Below are positions 26,595 through 34,921 of a stretch of 64,000 bases of DNA, one piece after another (within the stretch, counting starts at the first letter, position 1; every line of letters begins with the position of its first letter). The notes under the pieces were generated by a model that worked only from the letters and a program-made list of their open reading frames with translations, did not search any database and was not told the DNA's origin. This DNA is from CAVQHY01 sp963712465 (GTDB lineage Bacteria > Actinomycetota > Thermoleophilia > Gaiellales > Gaiellaceae): contig CAVQHY010000006.1 in assembly GCA_963712465.1 (NCBI GenBank), forward strand, positions 682,001 through 746,000. The letters are read 5' to 3'. The position numbers and the translations under genes are program-made.

Positions 26595-27229
26595 TGCGAT
26601 ACCCGATCGTCCTCTTCGACTTCGACGGAACGCTCGTCGACTCGACCGGAATCATCCTCGCGTCGTTTCGGCACGCAACGCAGACCGTGCTCGAGCGCGA
26701 CATCCCGGACGAGATCCTCGTACGCGGGATCGGCGGGTCGGGGATCGTCGAGCAGATGGCCGCGATCGCGCCGGACCATGTCGACGAGCTCGTCGATGCC
26801 TACCGGGAGCACAACGAGCCGCTGCACGACGAGCTCGAGGCGTTCGAGGGCGTCGAGGCGCTCCTGGTCGACCTGAAGAAGGAGGGTCGGCGGCTCGGGA
26901 TCGTGACGGCAAAGCGCCGCCCGACCGTCCAGCTTGCGTTCGACCGGATCGGCCTCGAGCGCTTCTTCGACGCGATCGTGACGCGCGAGCTCACGAAACA
27001 CGGCAAGCCGCACCCGGCGCCGGTGCTCCACGCGCTCGAGCTTCTCGGCGGGACGGCCGCCGAGGCCGCGTTCGTCGGCGATTCGCCCTACGACATCGGC
27101 GCCGGGAGAGCGGCAGGTGTCTTCGCGGTTGGCGTGTCCTGGGGGGGGATCCACGGTCCGGAGCACCTCCTCGAGGAGGGCGCCGACGTCGTCGTCCACT
27201 CGATCGGCGAGCTCCGCGATGTCCTCTAG
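26594..27229 (+). CDS. HAD-family phosphatase (PpaX/phosphoglycolate phosphatase-like)
   Basis: A 211-residue HAD subfamily I hydrolase. Motif I is DFDGTLVDS with both aspartates, motif II contains IVTAK, motif III is the Lys of HGKPHP and motif IV is GDSPYDIGAG. It could act on phosphoglycolate, pyrophosphate or another small phosphate ester; sequence alone does not decide. The ATG at 26594 overlaps the truA stop. Its end overlaps ligA by 11 bp. Confidence 0.88.
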   Translation: MRYPIVLFDFDGTLVDSTGIILASFRHATQTVLERDIPDEILVRGIGGSGIVEQMAAIAPDHVDELVDAYREHNEPLHDELEAFEGVEALLVDLKKEGRRLGIVTAKRRPTVQLAFDRIGLERFFDAIVTRELTKHGKPHPAPVLHALELLGGTAAEAAFVGDSPYDIGAGRAAGVFAVGVSWGGIHGPEHLLEEGADVVVHSIGELRDVL

Positions 27230-29237
27230 CACGGACGTCCGGCGCCGGATCGAGGAGCTGCGCCGGGAGATCGAGCGCCATCTCTACCTCTACCACGTGC
27301 TCGACGATCCGGAGGTCTCCGACGCCGAATTCGACGCACTCTGGGACGAGCTCGTCGGCCTGGAGGAGAAGCACCCGGAGCTTCGAGCCGCCGACTCTCC
27401 GACGGGTCGGGTCGGCGCCCCGCCCTCCGAGCGCTTTCAGAAGGTCGGGCACGTTACTCCGATGGGCTCGCTCGAGAAGGTGACCACCGACGAGGCGCTC
27501 GAGAAGTGGGCTGAGGACGTGCGCAAGCGGCTCGGATCGGACGAGCCGATCGCCTACGTGACCGAGCCGAAGATCGACGGCTCGGCCGTCTCGCTCGTCT
27601 ACGAGAACGGCGCGCTGGCGCGCGGCGCGACGCGGGGCGACGGGTATCGCGGGGAGGACGTCACCGTCAACCTGCGCACGATCCGCGCGATCCCGCTCGC
27701 GCTGAGGTTGCCAGACGGGGACGAACCGCCGCCGCTTGTCGAGGTGCGCGGCGAGGTGTACTTCTCGGTCTCCGGGTTTGCGCGGCTGAACGAGCAGCTC
27801 GTGGCCGAGGGCAAGAAGCCTGCGCCGAACCCTCGCAACGCTGCCGCAGGATCGCTTCGCCAGCTCGATCCGAGCGTCACGGCGGCGCGTCAGCTGTCGA
27901 TCTGGATCTACGGGGTCGGCTATCGCGAGGGGCTCCCGCTCTCCGGCCAGTTCGAGACGCTGGCGTGGCTGCGTGAGCGGGGCTTCCGGACCAACCCGTT
28001 CGTCGAGCGCCACGAGTCGATCGAGGAGGTCGCCCGCGTCTGTCGAGAGTGGGAGGCGCGCCGGGTCGAGCTCGACTACGAGATCGACGGGATCGTGATC
28101 AAGGTCGACGACTTCGGCCAGCAGGGGCGCCTCGGCGCGCTCCACGAGCGGCCGCGATGGGCCCGCGCGTTCAAGTGGGCGCCGATGACGGCGCAGACGA
28201 AGCTTCTCCGGATCCATGTCCGCGTCGGCCGCACGGGCGCGCTCAATCCCTGGGCACAGCTCGAGCCGGTGACGGTCGGAGGCGTCACCGTGTCGACGGC
28301 GACGCTCCACAACGAGGAGGACATCAACCGCAAGGACATCCGCGAGGGCGACGCCGTGATCGTCCAGCGGGCGGGCGACGTGATCCCGCAGGTCGTTGGC
28401 CCCGTTCTCCCGCATCCGAAGGGAACGGTGCCGTTTCGGATGCCGGCACAGTGTCCGCTTTGCGGCGCGGACGTCGTCAAGCCCGAGGGCGAGGTCATGC
28501 ATCGCTGCCCGAATCGAGCCTGTCCCTCTCGGGGGCTCGAGACACTGATCCACTGGGTCGGGGCTGCGATGGACATCGAGGGCGTCGGCGAGCAGTTCGT
28601 CCGACGGCTCTGGAACGAGGGGCTGCTCCGCTCGATGCCCGATCTCTACCGCCTCGAGCCCGAGCGCCTGGCCGAGCTCGACGGGTACGCGGAGATCTCG
28701 GCGGCTAAGGCAGTGGAGGCCATACAACGTTCGAAGGAGCAGCCCTTCAATCGCGTGCTGTTCGGCCTCAACATTCCGCAGGTGGGATGGGTGACGGCTC
28801 AGAGCCTGGCGCGGCAGCTAGGCTCGGCTGCGTGCCTCGCCTCGGCGAGCCAGGAGGAGATCCAGGCGGTCGAAGGGGTCGGCCCCGACCGTGCCGAGGC
28901 GATCGCCGAATGGTTCAGCGACTACGAGAACCGGGCGCTCGTCGAGGAGCTCCGGGAGCTCGGGCTCAGGCTTGAGTCCGGAGCGGAGGCGCGGCCGGTC
29001 GAAGGGCCTCTGGCCGGGTCGTCGTACGTCGTTACCGGGACGCTCGAGGGGTGGACGCGTGAGGAGGCGATCGCCGCGCTGGAAGCGCTGGGCGCGAAGG
29101 TGACGAGCTCCGTCTCGGGCAAGACCGCCGGGGTCGTGGTCGGCGAGAGCCCGGGCTCGAAGCTCGCGAAGGCGGAGCAGCTGGGAGTGCCGATTCTCGA
29201 CGAGTCGGCGTTCGCGGCGTTACTGCGCGGCGAGTAG
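27219..29237 (+). CDS. ligA: NAD-dependent DNA ligase LigA
   Basis: Seals nicks during replication and repair using NAD+. The ATG at 27219 gives 672 residues, the normal length. The adenylated lysine is Lys118 in the motif KIDG. The zinc finger reads CPLCGADVV, then HRCPNRACPSRG, followed by helix-hairpin-helix repeats and a C-terminal BRCT domain (SSYVVTGTLEGWTREEA). A longer in-frame opening from 27117 lies in the HAD gene. Convergent with dacB, overlapping by 18 bp. Confidence 0.97.
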   Translation: MSSSTDVRRRIEELRREIERHLYLYHVLDDPEVSDAEFDALWDELVGLEEKHPELRAADSPTGRVGAPPSERFQKVGHVTPMGSLEKVTTDEALEKWAEDVRKRLGSDEPIAYVTEPKIDGSAVSLVYENGALARGATRGDGYRGEDVTVNLRTIRAIPLALRLPDGDEPPPLVEVRGEVYFSVSGFARLNEQLVAEGKKPAPNPRNAAAGSLRQLDPSVTAARQLSIWIYGVGYREGLPLSGQFETLAWLRERGFRTNPFVERHESIEEVARVCREWEARRVELDYEIDGIVIKVDDFGQQGRLGALHERPRWARAFKWAPMTAQTKLLRIHVRVGRTGALNPWAQLEPVTVGGVTVSTATLHNEEDINRKDIREGDAVIVQRAGDVIPQVVGPVLPHPKGTVPFRMPAQCPLCGADVVKPEGEVMHRCPNRACPSRGLETLIHWVGAAMDIEGVGEQFVRRLWNEGLLRSMPDLYRLEPERLAELDGYAEISAAKAVEAIQRSKEQPFNRVLFGLNIPQVGWVTAQSLARQLGSAACLASASQEEIQAVEGVGPDRAEAIAEWFSDYENRALVEELRELGLRLESGAEARPVEGPLAGSSYVVTGTLEGWTREEAIAALEALGAKVTSSVSGKTAGVVVGESPGSKLAKAEQLGVPILDESAFAALLRGE

Positions 29238-30290
29238 CTGCACGAATCGATCCTGGCTGGTACGTGCCGACCAGGTCGGCACAGGGCGCCCGTTCATCAG
29301 CACCGCGAACGCGTAGCGGCGGCCGACGAAGCCGGCCAGCGTCGACGCGATGGTCGTCGTGCCCGTCTTCGCGCGGACGAGGCCTCGGGCCGGGGGCTGC
29401 TCGAGCCGGTCGTCGAGCGTGCCGCTCTCGCCCGCAACCGCGAGCGAGGCGACGAACTCCTCTCGGAGGCTGGGGTCGCGCCAGACCGCGACGAGAAGCG
29501 AAACGAGCGCGCCGGCCGTCAGACGGTCGTCATACGAGAGACCCGACCCGTCGCGCATGCGCACGCCCTCGAGCGGCACGCCGAGCGCTCGGACGTCTCG
29601 CCGCACGACCGCCACGCCCGCAGGTGTCGTGCCGTTTCCGACCACCCGGGCGCCCAGCTCCTTTGTCAGCATCTCTGCGACGAAGTTGTCGCTCTCCCGG
29701 TTCATCCAGCGCAGGATCCGCGACAGCGGCTCTGATAGGACCCCCACCAGGGGGACCGCTTCCGGTGGGGCGGCGCCGGCGGCTGCCCGGCCGCGGACCT
29801 TGACGCCGCCACGGCGGAGCTCGTCGCGAAACCGGCTGGCCGTGGCCAGAGCCGGGTCACGCACCCAGAGCCGATCGAACGTCAGCGCCGAAAGAGGTGC
29901 GCATTCGTTTCCGTAGAAGGCGGGCTTCCAGCCCGGCGCCGTTCGCCGGTCGTCGAACCGCGACGCGTCCCCGAGGATGCGGCCGGTGACGACACGGATC
30001 CCCGCCGCGCGGATGCGATGGGCGAGCGTGGCCAGATCGCGACGGTGCAGCGTCGGGTCGCCGGCGCCGACCAGGATGAGGTCTCCCCGCCACACGTCGT
30101 CCACCTCCGCGCCCACGCCTACGACATTCGTCTCGAAGCGAAAGCGCGGGCCGAGCTCTATGAGCGCCGCCGCCGTGACGGTGAGCTTCTGGTTCGACGC
30201 GGGAACCAGGGGTCGAGCCACGTGCCGCTGGTAGACGACCTCCCCGGTGGCGAGATCGAAGACGGCGGCAGAGGTGGTGGCGGGAGACAC
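29220..30290 (-). CDS. dacB: D-alanyl-D-alanine carboxypeptidase, PBP4/S13 family (start unresolved)
   Basis: A penicillin-binding protein of the S13 family acting on peptidoglycan. The motif set is SNQK (SxxK), SDN in RESDNFVAE and KTG in VRAKTGTTT. From the first canonical start (GTG 30290) it is 356 residues but lacks an export signal. The same frame continues upstream to about 30410 with GPRRLLFGLGALLAAVAC and GDARA, an evident signal peptide. No ATG, GTG or TTG exists in that stretch in this frame. The real start must be non-canonical, or a base is missing. It lies downstream of the response regulator gene. Confidence 0.85.
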   Translation of the reverse strand: MSPATTSAAVFDLATGEVVYQRHVARPLVPASNQKLTVTAAALIELGPRFRFETNVVGVGAEVDDVWRGDLILVGAGDPTLHRRDLATLAHRIRAAGIRVVTGRILGDASRFDDRRTAPGWKPAFYGNECAPLSALTFDRLWVRDPALATASRFRDELRRGGVKVRGRAAAGAAPPEAVPLVGVLSEPLSRILRWMNRESDNFVAEMLTKELGARVVGNGTTPAGVAVVRRDVRALGVPLEGVRMRDGSGLSYDDRLTAGALVSLLVAVWRDPSLREEFVASLAVAGESGTLDDRLEQPPARGLVRAKTGTTTIASTLAGFVGRRYAFAVLMNGRPVPTWSARTSQDRFVQLLAAQ

Positions 30291-30594
30291 CCCGGTGGTC
30301 GAGAGAGCCGCTTCGAGGCGCGTCGCAAGCGTTCCGTCGACGACGGTGGCCCGTGCATCGCCGATGCACGCGACCGCGGCGAGTAGCGCGCCGAGCCCGA
30401 AAAGCAGGCGCCGGGGACCTGACGAACGGCCGGCGCTGGACCTCGACGCTCGAGGTCGCCCGCGGTGTGAGTCGATGATCGTGTGGGCGCTCGTGTCTAC
30501 GGTCGGCCTCTGTCCGCTACAAACGCACGGAGGATACGTTCGGCGACGGCTCGTCGCGACCCCTCCCGCCGCCGAGGTGGGCGTGGTGCGCCGT

Positions 30595-31287
30595 TCAGGC
30601 GATGCCGCTCCGGACGGCGTATACGGCCGCCTGGATGCGGTTCTCGATCTGGAGCTTCATCAGGATGTTCGAGATGTGGTTCTTGACCGTCTTGGGGCTG
30701 ATGAAGAGCTCTCCCGCGATGTCGGCGTTGTCCCTGCCGCTGGCCAGCAGCTTGAGTACCTGGATCTCGCGGTCGGAGAGCTCGGCCCGGATCGTCTCGG
30801 CGGCGGCGACCGACGGCGGGCGGGAACGGAGGAGCTCGAGCACCTTCGTCGCGATCCGAGGTGAGATCAGGGCCTCGCCCGCGGCGGCGGCGCGAACGCC
30901 GGCGATCAGCTCGTCGACGGAGGCGTCCTTGAGCAGGTACCCGCACGCGCCGGCCATCACCGCAGTGATCACGTCGGCATCGTCGGCGGAGATGGTCAGT
31001 ACCAGGACGCGTGTCGACGGGGCCTGCGCCGCGATCCGGCGTGCGGTCTCGACGCCCGAGAGCCCAGGCATGTTGAGATCCAGCACGACCACGTCCGGCG
31101 CGAGCTCCGCGGAGAGCTGGATCGCGGCGTCCCCGTCGGCGGCTTCTCCGGCCACGTTGACGCCGCGCTCCTCGAGCAGCGTGCGCAGACCCGCACGGAA
31201 GAGGTCGTGATCGTCCACGAGCATGACCCGCGGCTCATCGAGCTCCTTGACGGCGAGGGTGTCGATCTGGCTGGGCGATCCGGTCAC
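30595..31287 (-). CDS. NarL/FixJ-family response regulator
   Basis: A transcriptional regulator with a receiver domain and a LuxR-type helix-turn-helix. From the GTG at 31287 it has 230 residues. Asp25-Asp26 form the acidic pocket, Asp70 in VVVLDLNMPG is the phosphoacceptor, and GYLLKD holds the conserved Lys. The HTH reads LSDREIQVLKLLASGRDNADIA, then KTVKNHISNILMKL (about 165-215). No histidine kinase lies beside it. GAGGAG precedes the start by 6 bp. A longer in-frame opening upstream crosses the divergent promoter region. Confidence 0.93.
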   Translation of the reverse strand: MTGSPSQIDTLAVKELDEPRVMLVDDHDLFRAGLRTLLEERGVNVAGEAADGDAAIQLSAELAPDVVVLDLNMPGLSGVETARRIAAQAPSTRVLVLTISADDADVITAVMAGACGYLLKDASVDELIAGVRAAAAGEALISPRIATKVLELLRSRPPSVAAAETIRAELSDREIQVLKLLASGRDNADIAGELFISPKTVKNHISNILMKLQIENRIQAAVYAVRSGIA

Positions 31288-31381
31288 GCGAACGCTCCTC
31301 GAGCGGCGGTGAGCGGGCAAGTCTAGATCGTCTGACGCTGGTTTGACACACCTGCTTGGCTCAGTTGAGCGCTTTTCCGGG

Positions 31382-31411
31382 TTGCGGCGCGTCCGTGGAG
31401 GCTGGTACCAT
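31382..31411 (+). promoter_or_regulatory. Promoter upstream of the NlpC/P60 gene
   Basis: TTGCGG (31382-31387) and TACCAT (31406-31411) are spaced 18 bp apart and point toward the NlpC/P60 gene, leaving a leader of about 55 nt. On the other strand a TAGACT hexamer near 31322-31327 could serve the divergent response regulator. Confidence 0.45.
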
Positions 31412-31473
31412 CCCGCCCTTGTGACGGCGCCCGTCCCCCTCTGCGCGCCTGCCGTGTCCCTCGACGGGAGGTA

Positions 31474-32592
31474 ATGATCCGACCGCCGACCCGCCAACGC
31501 GTCGTTTTCCTCGCCGTTCTGGGGGTCCTCGCGACCCTCTCGTTCATGGCCTCGCCGGCCGCGGCGACTCCCGAAATCGACGCCAAGAGGGCGGAGGCGG
31601 AGCAGGTACTCGCACAGATCGCGGAGGTCGACGCCAATCTCGAGCGGGCCGTGGACGCGTACAACGGCGCCCAGCTCGAGCTCGCCGCGATCGAGGCGCA
31701 GCAGAGTCTCAACGCGGGCCATCTTCGCCTCGCCCGGGGGAACTATCAGCGGGCTCAGAAGGCGATCTCGAAGCGGCTCGTGTCCCTCTACACCACCGGC
31801 GAGTCGACCCTCGTCGAGGTGCTGCTGGGTGCGACGAGCCTCGGCGACCTGCTCGATCGGGTGGACACGGCGAACCGGATCTCCGAGCAGGACGCGCAGA
31901 TCGTCCGCGACCTCCAGAGCGCACGCAAGGAAATGCGCAAGCGCGCCAAACGGCTGGAGCGCCAGCAGGCTCGGCAGAAGCAGCTCGTCGCCGAGCGTGC
32001 CGAGCAGAGGGCGTACATCGAGGACCAGCTTGCAGAGCGCCAGCAGCTTCTCGCCTCGATCAAGGACGAGATCGGCCGGCTCGAGGCCGAGGAAGCCGCG
32101 CGTCAGCGACGGCTGGAGGCAGAGGCCCGCGCGAGGTTCAACGCTCAGGAGCAGGCGGCAGCCGGCGGAACCGTGGATGTGTCTGGCGGCGGAGACGGCT
32201 CGTTCGTGTCGGACGGCGCCATTCCGGCCGCGCCGCCGTCGCAGTACGGTGGGGTCGTCGGGATCGCGATGCAGTACCTCGGCGTTCCCTACGTGTGGGG
32301 CGGCGCCTCGCCGAGCGGCTTCGACTGCTCCGGCTTCGTCATGTACGTCTACGCGCAGATCGGGGTCTCCCTACCTCACCACGCCGCCTCGCAGTTCAAC
32401 AGCGGGGTGCCCGTCGATCGCAGTGCGCTGGAGCCGGGGGACCTCGTCTTCTTCGACGGGCTCGGACATGTCGGCATCTACATCGGCGGCGACCAGTTCA
32501 TTCACGCGCCGCACACGGGCGATGTCGTGAAGATCTCGAGTCTCGGCGACTCCTGGTACGCGGCGACCTACGTCGGCGCCCGCCGGCTCTGA
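31474..32592 (+). CDS. Secreted NlpC/P60 peptidoglycan endopeptidase with coiled coil
   Basis: 372 residues. A signal peptide (basic IRPPTRQR, hydrophobic core ending ASPAAA) is followed by a long coiled-coil region with heptad Leu/Ile and many Glu/Arg/Gln residues. The C-terminal NlpC/P60 catalytic domain covers about residues 255-372. The cysteine lies in DCSGFVMY, the histidine in GHVGIYIGG and the third residue in HAPHTGD. The layout matches RipA/CwlO-type hydrolases that split daughter cells. GGGAGG precedes the ATG. Confidence 0.93.
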   Translation: MIRPPTRQRVVFLAVLGVLATLSFMASPAAATPEIDAKRAEAEQVLAQIAEVDANLERAVDAYNGAQLELAAIEAQQSLNAGHLRLARGNYQRAQKAISKRLVSLYTTGESTLVEVLLGATSLGDLLDRVDTANRISEQDAQIVRDLQSARKEMRKRAKRLERQQARQKQLVAERAEQRAYIEDQLAERQQLLASIKDEIGRLEAEEAARQRRLEAEARARFNAQEQAAAGGTVDVSGGGDGSFVSDGAIPAAPPSQYGGVVGIAMQYLGVPYVWGGASPSGFDCSGFVMYVYAQIGVSLPHHAASQFNSGVPVDRSALEPGDLVFFDGLGHVGIYIGGDQFIHAPHTGDVVKISSLGDSWYAATYVGARRL

Positions 32593-32644
32593 AACAGCCG
32601 AGGAAGGGAAGCGGGTCGTAAGGGAGAAGTCCCGGGATCCGGGG

Positions 32645-32650
32645 TACGCT
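32645..32650 (+). promoter_or_regulatory. -10 hexamer of ku
   Basis: TACGCT lies 14 bp before the ku ATG, leaving a leader of only about 7 nt. GAGAGAC could give weak ribosome pairing. Confidence 0.35.
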
Positions 32651-32664
32651 CTTCCCAGAGAGAC

Positions 32665-33492
32665 ATGCGCACAATCTGGAACGGTTCGATCAACTTCGGC
32701 CTGGTCAACATCCCGATCGGGCTCGCCGTGGCGCAGCAGCGCAAGGACACCTCGTTTCGCACGCTGCACCGCGAGTGCGGAACGCCGATCAAGCAGAAGC
32801 GCTGGTGCCCGCTCCACGAGCGCGAGGTCGAGGCCGACGAGCTCGTAAAGGGCTGGGAGTTCGCCAAGGGGCAGTACGTCGTGGTCGAGGAGTCCGACCT
32901 CGAGTCGGTCGCGCTCGCACGCTCGCAGTCGATCGACATCGACCGGTTCGTGCCTCTCGCCGATGTCGACCCGATCTACTTCGACCGCGCCTACTACCTC
33001 TCGCCCTCGGAGGCTGACGCACAACGACGGCCCTACGTCCTGCTGCTGCGGGCGATGGAGGAGGCAGAGGTCGCCGCGGTCGGCAAGTTCGTCCTGTGGG
33101 GGAAGGAGAACCTCTGCCTGATCCGGACGCTCAGTGGCGCGCTCGCGCTCGAGCTCCTGTACTACGCCGAGGACATCCGGCCCCGCGCCGAGATCGACGA
33201 GCTCGTCGCCGACACCAAGGTGCAGAAGGCCGAGCTCGAGATGGCCCGACAACTCGTCGACTCGCTGGTCGGCGAGTTCGATCCGGAGGCATATCGAAAC
33301 GAGTACCGCGACGAGCTCAAGGCGATGCTCGACGCGAAGCTCGCCGGACACGAGATCGTGGAGCCGGAGCCCGCCGCGCCGGCGCCGGTGATCGACCTGA
33401 TGGAGGCCCTCAAGCAGTCGATCGCCGCTGCGGAGTCCGGCAGCCCAGACAGGGCGCCGGCAAAGCGAAAGCGAGCTGCCAGGTCGAAGTAA
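32665..33492 (+). CDS. ku: Non-homologous end-joining protein Ku
   Basis: Bacterial Ku homodimer that binds DNA ends and recruits LigD. 275 residues, starting MRTIWNGSINFGLVNIPI with the family blocks HRECGTPIKQKRWCP and GKFVLWGKENLCLIR. The C-terminus ends in a basic Lys/Arg-rich tail (PAKRKRAARSK). No ligD gene lies nearby. It is the only gene of this pathway seen in the window. Confidence 0.97.
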   Translation: MRTIWNGSINFGLVNIPIGLAVAQQRKDTSFRTLHRECGTPIKQKRWCPLHEREVEADELVKGWEFAKGQYVVVEESDLESVALARSQSIDIDRFVPLADVDPIYFDRAYYLSPSEADAQRRPYVLLLRAMEEAEVAAVGKFVLWGKENLCLIRTLSGALALELLYYAEDIRPRAEIDELVADTKVQKAELEMARQLVDSLVGEFDPEAYRNEYRDELKAMLDAKLAGHEIVEPEPAAPAPVIDLMEALKQSIAAAESGSPDRAPAKRKRAARSK

Positions 33493-33510
33493 GGGAGCGG
33501 ACGGTGCGCG

Positions 33511-33684
33511 CTACGCGGCGGCGGAGCGGCTCGACCTCAACGCCTCGAGCTGGGCCTGGAACAGGGTCTTGTCGATCTTCCCATGCCAGATCGGGATCGA
33601 CTCCTCGACGCAGACGCGGATGACTTCGTCACGATCGATTCCCAGCTCCTTCGCAAGCTCATCGGGCGTGAGGTGGTTCGCCAC
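33511..33684 (-). CDS. 57-residue HTH-like protein of unknown function
   Basis: The GTG at 33684, with AAGGGAG 5 bp upstream, opens a 57-residue protein. Its centre (TPDELAKELGIDRDEVIRVC) looks like a short helix-turn-helix of the excisionase/MerR kind, followed by IPIWHGKIDKTLF. I do not recognise a named family. Longer in-frame openings upstream pass through a terminator hairpin and are unlikely. The gene sits behind a leader with its own promoter and hairpin (33723-33849). Confidence 0.6.
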   Translation of the reverse strand: MANHLTPDELAKELGIDRDEVIRVCVEESIPIWHGKIDKTLFQAQLEALRSSRSAAA

Positions 33685-33722
33685 TGTCGCTCCCTTTCTT
33701 TCGCATTGCTCCCCGAAACGAA

Positions 33723-33753
33723 GAAGCCCGCCGCGGTAGCGCGGACGGGCTTC
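33723..33753 (-). terminator. Intrinsic terminator or attenuator hairpin
   Basis: GAAGCCCG (33723-33730) pairs with CGGGCTTC (33746-33753), and CCGCG with CGCGG inside, around a GTAG loop. On the minus strand it is followed by TTCGTTTC. It lies between a minus-strand promoter (33821-33849) and the 57-residue gene, and after the end of the Nif3-family gene. Confidence 0.65.
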
Positions 33754-33784
33754 GAAACTCCCTCGGCAGGTTTTGCTGCGGCGC

Positions 33785-33814
33785 TCAACGGCTCCGCTGT
33801 CCCCTGTCGCACAT
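33785..33814 (-). other. Leaderless 9-codon ORF in the attenuator-like leader
   Basis: An ATG at 33814 lies 6 bp after the -10 hexamer and opens the peptide MCDRGQRSR. It ends about 32 bp before the hairpin at 33753-33723. Such a placement fits a leader peptide or an ORF within a small RNA of about 100 nt. No conservation can be judged here. Confidence 0.3.
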
Positions 33815-33820
33815 GGTCGA

Positions 33821-33849
33821 AGAATACGCGGTGAGGGTGCCGGAGGCAA
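33821..33849 (-). promoter_or_regulatory. Strong promoter of the minus-strand leader
   Basis: On the minus strand TTGCCT (33849-33844), a 17-bp spacer and TATTCT (33826-33821) form one of the best promoter matches in the window. It fires toward the hairpin at 33723-33753 and the 57-residue gene. Confidence 0.55.
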
Positions 33850-33877
33850 CGCTCTTTCCGGGGGAGCCCGCTCCCGT

Positions 33878-34621
33878 CTAGACAGGATTGGGAAGGTCGA
33901 CGTACTCCCACGTGACGCCGAACCGCTCGGCGATCCGGGCTGCGAGCGCCTGGACGCCCGAGGTCTCCGTGGCATGGTGGCCCGCCGCGATGAAGTGGGT
34001 GCGCGTCTCCATAGCCACCCGCTTCGTCGGCTCGTCCGCCTCGCCCGTGACGAAACAGTCGTACCCCTGCGCGGCGGCGTCCGCGAGCAGCTGCGCGGCT
34101 CCGCCCGAGCAGACGGCGACGCGCTCGATCAGCTCCCTGCCGTACGGGAAGACGAGCGGCGCGCGGTCGAGGGCGGCGTTGACGACGTTCGCGAGCTCCG
34201 TCACGGGGACCGGCATCGCCAGACTGCCGCCGATCCCGATCTCGGCGAAGCGTCCATCGACGGTCACGCCCAGCCGCCGAGCCAGCAGCGCGTTGTTGCC
34301 GATCTCCGGATGGGCGTCGAGCGCGAGATGGTAGGCGGCGAGTGAGAGGTCGGCGTCGAACAGCGCCTTCAGGCGACCCTTCAAAACCGGTCCGACAACG
34401 CGAGGGTCACGGTCCCAGAAGAGGCCGTGGTGGACGATCACCAGCTGTGCGCCGAGCGCCCCTGCGCGCTCGAACAGCTCCCTTGACGCGGATACGGCGC
34501 AGACGATCTTCGTCACGTCCGCTGCTCCGACCACCTGCAGGCCCATCGGTCCGTAGTCCGGGTACGACGCGACGTCGAGGAGCTCGTCAGCGAAGGCGAC
34601 GATCTCGTCTCGGCTCGCCAT
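33878..34621 (-). CDS. Nif3/YbgI-family dinuclear metal protein
   Basis: 247 residues beginning MASRDEIVAFADELLDV, PDYGPMGLQVVG. Metal-site candidates are HHG in LVIVHHGLFWDRD, AYHLALDAHPEIGNN and the C-terminal AGHHATETSG, all typical of the Nif3 family annotated as GTP cyclohydrolase 1 type 2 homologues. The cellular role of this family is poorly defined. Divergent from tRNA-Pro; its terminator may be the hairpin at 33723-33753. Confidence 0.92.
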   Translation of the reverse strand: MASRDEIVAFADELLDVASYPDYGPMGLQVVGAADVTKIVCAVSASRELFERAGALGAQLVIVHHGLFWDRDPRVVGPVLKGRLKALFDADLSLAAYHLALDAHPEIGNNALLARRLGVTVDGRFAEIGIGGSLAMPVPVTELANVVNAALDRAPLVFPYGRELIERVAVCSGGAAQLLADAAAQGYDCFVTGEADEPTKRVAMETRTHFIAAGHHATETSGVQALAARIAERFGVTWEYVDLPNPV

Positions 34622-34643
34622 GAGACGCTAAGGTATCCGGCCT

Positions 34644-34717
34644 CGGGGTGTAGCGCAGCCTGGTAGCGCGCGCCGTTCGGGTCGGCGAGGTCCCCGGTTC
34701 GAATCCGGGCACCCCGA
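34644..34717 (+). tRNA. tRNA-Pro (CGG)
   Basis: A 74-nt tRNA folds cleanly. The acceptor CGGGGTG pairs with CACCCCG and the D arm is GCGC/GCGC. The anticodon stem CGCCG/CGGCG surrounds TTCGGGT (anticodon CGG) and the T arm CCGGG/CCCGG encloses TTCGAAT. The discriminator is A. CCA is not encoded. Confidence 0.97.
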
Positions 34718-34727
34718 TATCGGGTGT

Positions 34728-34747
34728 GGTCGGGCGACCGCCCGACC
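34728..34747. repeat. Perfect palindrome after tRNA-Pro
   Basis: GGTCGGGCG and CGCCCGACC flank an AC centre 11 bp after the tRNA. The core GGTCGGGC/GCCCGACC equals that of the palindrome after tuf. No T-run follows; it may still aid tRNA 3' processing or termination. Confidence 0.6.
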
Positions 34748-34751
34748 GCCC

Positions 34752-34800
34752 GGGCGATGGGGCTCGCCTGAACCGCCGTCTCGGCTGATGGCTCCTACGG
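34752..34800 (+). promoter_or_regulatory. Fluoride riboswitch (crcB motif)
   Basis: The segment shows the conserved core of the fluoride-sensing crcB RNA: GGCGATGGGGCTCGCC, an AAC linker, GCC...GGC, and CTGATGGCTCCTAC. These match the class pseudoknot and stems that I know from characterised examples. It stands 26 bp upstream of a truncated crcB reading frame, as expected for its usual target. GGAGG at 34805-34809 follows. Confidence 0.85.
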
Positions 34801-34825
34801 TGAAGGAGGCGTAGACCTGCGGACT

Positions 34826-34921
34826 GTGATCGGGATCGGTATCGGCGGAGGGCTGGGCGCGCTGGCCCGTTACTGGCTCGAGGGGGTCGTTGCGCGCCGT
34901 ACGGGCGGCGCGACGAGATGA
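34826..34921 (+). pseudogene. crcB: N-terminal fragment of a CrcB/FluC fluoride channel
   Basis: The frame from GTG 34826 reads IGIGIGGGLGALARYWL, then VVARRTGG, the first transmembrane segment of a CrcB/FluC protein. It stops after 31 residues instead of about 120. An upstream CTG (34817) fits the ribosome binding site better. The rest of the channel is absent. The sequence passes directly into a DUF190-like tail, so an internal deletion is the simplest explanation. Confidence 0.7.
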
